Below, in pieces: positions 59,913 to 64,000 of a DNA stretch of 64,000 nucleotides (position 1 is its first letter; every line of letters begins with the position of its first letter). The position numbers were made by a program, and so were the translations under genes. The DNA comes from Nymphaea colorata. Its lineage: Eukaryota > Streptophyta > Magnoliopsida > Nymphaeales > Nymphaeaceae. The notes under the pieces are model-generated. The model did no database searches. It saw only the letters and a list, made by a program, of their open reading frames with translations, and was not told the DNA's origin. The stretch is from NCBI RefSeq assembly GCF_008831285.2, contig NC_045144.1:10083672-10147671 (forward strand). Reading direction: 5' to 3'.

Positions 59913-60818
59913 AGGGAGAGAGAGAAGTAATAGGTGATGTGAAATGAAAGCTGCAAATTCCTGGTCAATCCTTCAATTGCCGCAAAAACCCCATTTGCAC
60001 ATACTGCAACCAAGGTAACCAACCAGCAATAAACCCAAGCTATGCTTCTGAAGTTGGGAGCATAATCAAGGCATCTAAGACACTACCAAGCTGAGCAATA
60101 ACAAAGACACCACAAGCAAGCAGTTAAGCACTAAGAAATAATAAAACAAAAAACAAGTGCCAATGATGAAAGTCATACCACGTATCAACCTCGCTTGGAT
60201 GGCAATGTTAGCGTGGAGCAACCCTTTCCTTATGTCTGCCTAGTTGGAGTTCTTGAATCTAGAGTCACCTTGGTTGCAGAAGGTGCAATGCTACATCTTC
60301 GTCCTTGTCTATGCTATTAGAAGGATCAAGGATCCTGAAGAGAAATTGAAATGTTCATGTCGTCAGCTGCAACCGAAAGAGCAATCTAACGCATTGCCAA
60401 AAAGAAAGGTCATTGCAGCAGTGTCATGATGTCTAGTGAAACAGAAAAATAAAAAGAAAAAGAAAATAGAATGAAAAATAAAATAAACCTATACCTGTTC
60501 TAGCATCTACGATATGATGACATGAGTGTTGTCTATTTCAAGAAACATGTTTCTTACAAGAGGCTACTTGGAGCCTCAAATAATATTTGTAGGCAATCAT
60601 CAAAAACTAGAATCTGGCTAACCTCTTTTATAAATATAGCATTTCGGGGGATAGCTTACTCAAGGAGAGGAACACTTGACTTGGGAACGGGTAAACACCA
60701 GCCTAGTTGTCCTTCATCCAATCTATCTATTTAAAGTCATACATGTCCTACATCAGGAAAACATACGTCCTACATCATAAGGATACTTTATTTCAACTAT
60801 GTTCATTATCCATTAATC
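59913..60818. other. Intergenic, nothing recognised
   Basis: Moderate-GC sequence downstream of the PPR gene. Short plus-strand frames have no family similarity. Confidence 0.4.
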
Positions 60819-60932
60819 TATATACAGTTTAATTCGGTAGGAGATTGTATAAAGCTGATACATCCCGTCTCTGGTCTATATACAGTTTAATTCGGTAGGA
60901 GATTGTATAAAGCTGGTACATCCTGTCTCTGG
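60819..60932. repeat. 57-bp tandem duplication
   Basis: The unit starting CTATATACAGTTTAATTCGG at 60819 repeats from 60876 with two or three substitutions. Confidence 0.92.
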
Positions 60933-61188
60933 TATGCTCCTATGTGACGACGTACCTTCTCCTCCAGCTTAGGTTCCAGTAAATTTCTGTCTTAAGAGAG
61001 ATCTTTCAGCAAATAGAGACTGCAATGAGGCTGTAGCTCACACATAGAAGTATCACCATCTCTTAGTTTCACTTCATAAAGATGTGCTAGCTGCTTTCTC
61101 TCTCTTACATGCGTTTCCGAGTTTTCTTCCATGGTTGGACATATCAAAAGTCATTTTCGTCATGACAGACTTTTTTTATGCCTACGCA
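60933..61188 (-). other. 3' flank/3'UTR of the PPR gene
   Basis: Directly downstream of the DYW stop codon; no other gene seen. Confidence 0.4.
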
Positions 61189-63942
61189 TCACCAATAATC
61201 CCCACAAGAACAATTTCCATTGCTGAAGTGATGGAAACGATTCAGATCTTTCATTATGATGTTTCTAGTTGTAATCTTGGTAACCAACTTTGTGAAATCA
61301 TGGCACTCATTGCAGACACGAAGATTTTTTATGACGCGGATCGTTGTCCCTGGTTTAGTGTTAATGATTCCAAAAGCAATGGCCAGCCTCTCACTGTGAG
61401 TTCTAGTATCCCTGTAATGCTCTATCTCCTGTATAAGAGTACCCATATTTCGCATTTTTCCTTCTTCGTGCACCAGATTCTCAAGGACCTTTAAGAAACT
61501 AAGAATTTCTTTTGATTGTGAATGAGATGTATCTCCTGCATTAAATTTGTGAATCCCGCTATTCAACTCAACCACGCTGAACCCAGGCGCCTTTCTCAGT
61601 CCTGCACTTTTCATAGTTGATCTGATCTTTCCAAATTGATCCCACTCTCGTTCGTTAGCATACAAATTTGCTAACTGGACATAATACCCTGAGTTCCACG
61701 GTTCAAGATTTAGAATATTTTCTCGACATATATCAACTAGATCTATTCTACCATGAATGTGACAACCAGTAAGAAGTGCGCCCCAAGTGCTTGCCGTTGG
61801 TTCCATAGGCATTTTCCTGATGAAAGCATAAGCCCTGTCAAGATGACCTGCACGACTCAGGAGATCAATCATGCAAGCATAATGATCTGAACTAGGAACA
61901 AGTCTGAATTCTTTCGTCATCTTGTCAAAATAATGTTGACCTTGCTCAACTCTTCCTGTATGGCTGCACGCAGCTAAGAGGCTTATGAAAGTGACTCCAT
62001 TCGGTTTAGTCCCCGAGTCCATCATTTCATTGAAAAGAGATGTGGCATCGTCTACATGCCCATGCATTCCATAGCCAGAGATCATGGCACTCCAAGAAAC
62101 AACACTTCTTTCTCTGATGTTGTTAAATACTTGTCGAGCCAGCAGTATATCTCCGCACTTTGCATACATGTCAAGAACAGCTGTTTGGCAGTACTTATCC
62201 TCATGAAGTCCACATACAATAAGTTTATGATGAATCCACTTCCCCTTTGTCAGAGAACCAAGAAGACTGCATGCTTGGACAGCACTTACAAAGGCCACAG
62301 ATTCCAGTGCGACACTATTGAGATACATGTGATCGAAAAGAGAGATGGCCTCGATCCCATGCCCATTTTGAGCATAACCACAGATCATAGTGTTCCATGT
62401 TATCGTGCTCTTTTCCAAAATCCCGTTGAATACTGTATATGCAAAATCTACAAAACCACTTTTGCAGTACATATCAATTATTGAATTTTGAATGAATTCA
62501 TTTGACTGGAAGCCAGTTTTGATAACATGGCTGTGGATTAAAGCCCCTGTTATGTAACTGCTGGAATCTGCACAAGCAGCCAAAGAACTGGCTAGCGTGA
62601 ATGAATCAGGGGAGACATTATCCCTGTGCATCTGGTAGAAAAGCGCCAAAGCTTCGGCTGGTAATCCATGGCGCACATAGACAGTGATTAATGAATTGCA
62701 CAATTCAACTGATTTTAGCTGTGTGCATCTGACAACTTTGAAACAATCGGATAATCTCTTGCAACAAACATACATGTCAATCAAGCCAGGGCACAAAATT
62801 TCGAAATCTAAACCTTTTCTGGTGATGAAACCATGAACCGACTTCCCTTCACGTAAGCTTCCTACCTGAGAACATGATTGGAGAACAGCCACCAGGGTCA
62901 CAGAATGTGGACTCGGTAAAAGCTTTTGTTGCATCTGGACGAAAAGCTCGAGAGCATCACGAGGACATAAGCAATGATTGTAGTACGAGATCATCATCGT
63001 CCACGCATAAACGTCTTTCTTTGACATCTTATTGAACAACTTACAAGCGCAATATAAATCACCGCATTTTCCATACATATCAAGAAGAGAATTCTCCAAA
63101 GGCCCAGTGATCACAATTTCTCTTCGGACTATATATCCATGAACAGACCTTCCCTGCTTCAAACAACCCAAGCCAGCACAAGCTTGGGCTATACCAACCA
63201 TCGTCACAGAGTCAACTTCGACAGCTGCCGCATTCATCTGAACAAAGACTTCCAAACATTCAGTATATCTACCGTTATGTGCATAGCCCAATAGCATTGC
63301 ACCCCACGAAATTGCATCCCTCTGGAACATTCTGACAAACACTTGGTAAGCACCATCTGCAAAGCCACACTGGGAATACATATGAATGAGAGCAGTTTGA
63401 ATTGCACAATCTGCTTCAAATCCACCCTTAATAATCCTTCCATGCACCTTTCTACCCTTATCGACATCGTGCAAACCACCGCAAGCTTTGAGAACGGAGG
63501 GGAACGTAAAGCTCCCATGTTCGAACTGAGAAACCAGCATTCTATCGCAGAGCAAAATGGCATCTTCAAAGCACCCATTCCACACAAAACCCTTCATCAT
63601 TACATCATTAAGAAATGCGTCCGGACGACAAATGGTGTCGAAGACCAATCTGGCAGAAGCAATGTCACCGGTCTTCGCATATGAATTAATAAGCTTGGTA
63701 GCAAGCTTGTTGACTTGCCCAGTTCGGCAACTCGAACGAGGATAAAGGGAAGCATTGGCGAGAACTTGGGATTCACTTAAGACAGAGGTGGTCTGAAGTT
63801 GGTCTGGAGAGAGACGATAAAACTCGGGTGTACTGCTCGGAAAGGGTGTCCCTCTGAGATAACCGAGGACGAGAAGGTGGGCGTGAAGTTGACGAAGAGT
63901 TCTGTTGGTGGTGCAGACCCTAAAAAGGGGCTCATAGAGCAT
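61189..63942 (-). CDS. Pentatricopeptide repeat protein, PLS class, E/E+/DYW subclass (At1g69350-like)
   Basis: Intronless, 917 residues. Start MLYEPLFRVCTTNRTLRQLH matches the family's N-terminus, and the stop follows GNCSCGDYW. The body (about 75-740) is a run of P, L and S repeats, with phrases such as DMYAKCGDILLARQVFNNI and SWSAMISGYGMHG. E and E+ motifs follow (PWNSGYYVQLANLYANEREW to FSVVELNSGIHKF). The DYW deaminase domain is complete: HSE (849-851), CNECH (877-881), and a C-terminal H..CSC..DYW with zinc-ligand cysteines. Such proteins bind organellar RNA and carry out C-to-U editing; the target site is unknown. Wording is close to Arabidopsis At1g69350, which I recall as ending after the E region without DYW. 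Residues about 35-75 (SSTPEFYRLS to SSCRTGQVN) look like an insertion relative to that protein. Targeting (mitochondrion or plastid) is not decided by the sequence. Confidence 0.93.
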   Translation of the reverse strand: MLYEPLFRVCTTNRTLRQLHAHLLVLGYLRGTPFPSSTPEFYRLSPDQLQTTSVLSESQVLANASLYPRSSCRTGQVNKLATKLINSYAKTGDIASARLVFDTICRPDAFLNDVMMKGFVWNGCFEDAILLCDRMLVSQFEHGSFTFPSVLKACGGLHDVDKGRKVHGRIIKGGFEADCAIQTALIHMYSQCGFADGAYQVFVRMFQRDAISWGAMLLGYAHNGRYTECLEVFVQMNAAAVEVDSVTMVGIAQACAGLGCLKQGRSVHGYIVRREIVITGPLENSLLDMYGKCGDLYCACKLFNKMSKKDVYAWTMMISYYNHCLCPRDALELFVQMQQKLLPSPHSVTLVAVLQSCSQVGSLREGKSVHGFITRKGLDFEILCPGLIDMYVCCKRLSDCFKVVRCTQLKSVELCNSLITVYVRHGLPAEALALFYQMHRDNVSPDSFTLASSLAACADSSSYITGALIHSHVIKTGFQSNEFIQNSIIDMYCKSGFVDFAYTVFNGILEKSTITWNTMICGYAQNGHGIEAISLFDHMYLNSVALESVAFVSAVQACSLLGSLTKGKWIHHKLIVCGLHEDKYCQTAVLDMYAKCGDILLARQVFNNIRERSVVSWSAMISGYGMHGHVDDATSLFNEMMDSGTKPNGVTFISLLAACSHTGRVEQGQHYFDKMTKEFRLVPSSDHYACMIDLLSRAGHLDRAYAFIRKMPMEPTASTWGALLTGCHIHGRIDLVDICRENILNLEPWNSGYYVQLANLYANEREWDQFGKIRSTMKSAGLRKAPGFSVVELNSGIHKFNAGDTSHSQSKEILSFLKVLENLVHEEGKMRNMGTLIQEIEHYRDTRTHSERLAIAFGIINTKPGTTIRVIKNLRVCNECHDFTKLVTKITTRNIIMKDLNRFHHFSNGNCSCGDYW

Positions 63943-64000
63943 TTGTTGGCTCGCAAGTCCTCGAGTGTTTCTGATTGAGGAATCAGGAAGGCCGCCTCCA
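63943..64000 (-). promoter_or_regulatory. Start of the PPR gene 5' flank (cut by window edge)
   Basis: Only 58 bases upstream of the start codon are present; nothing can be assigned. Confidence 0.3.

Noticed and set aside
59666-60022. Frame with long YIYIYI/VCVCV runs
   Set aside because: Translated microsatellite.
61084-61494. Plus-strand frame of 136 codons
   Set aside because: Antisense shadow of the PPR gene's DYW end.

Overview
This is nuclear DNA of a flowering plant. It carries a pectin-type GAUT galacturonosyltransferase exon, a plant UDP-glucuronate 4-epimerase, a plant NYN/LOTUS protein and a DYW-class PPR protein. These sit in AT-rich intergenic DNA full of microsatellites, MITEs and decayed retrotransposons. 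The species cannot be told from the sequence.

Host genes, all on the minus strand: (1) 656-866, first coding exon of a GAUT13/14-like galacturonosyltransferase that continues beyond the left edge; (2) 8345-9691, an intronless UDP-glucuronate 4-epimerase (GAE family) that makes the UDP-GalA used by GAUT enzymes; (3) 25805-27481 (open to 27574), an NYN-domain protein with two LOTUS/OST-HTH modules, probably with a 5'UTR exon near 30584-30760 and a 3 kb 5'UTR intron; (4) 61189-63942, an intronless 917-aa PPR-E-DYW protein resembling Arabidopsis At1g69350 but keeping a full DYW domain.

Between the genes lies a transposon graveyard. It includes a Copia gag with PBS and LTR end (4.2-5.2 kb), a decayed Copia pol (17.3-19.8 kb), a decayed LINE cut by a MITE (20.37-22.6 kb), a MULE-like element with a 10-bp target duplication (31.2-32.0 kb), a PIF/Harbinger-like element (41.0-42.1 kb), a FAR1/MULE-transposase-like remnant (51.9-52.4 kb), a Ty3/gypsy pol end (53.2-53.4 kb), and a hAT-type MITE family of which three copies have exact 8-bp target duplications.

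The most interesting content is two gene-capturing DNA transposons. The first, 44321-48720, is exactly 4,400 bp. It starts TAGGGCTG, ends CAGCCCTA and is flanked by a perfect 8-bp duplication (TACACAAC), which marks it as hAT. It has no visible transposase but carries a run of leucine-rich-repeat exons from a subfamily VIII-2 LRR receptor kinase and a separate intact exon of a ceQORH-type quinone oxidoreductase. The second, 32785-34013, has GC-rich TIRs and carries a histone H3 N-terminal fragment and an exon that looks like a WAT1/EamA transporter first exon.

Other structure: a 57-bp minisatellite organised as a three-unit higher-order repeat (40.3-41.0 kb), a four-copy ~130-bp array (42.78-43.3 kb), and several two-copy tandem duplications.
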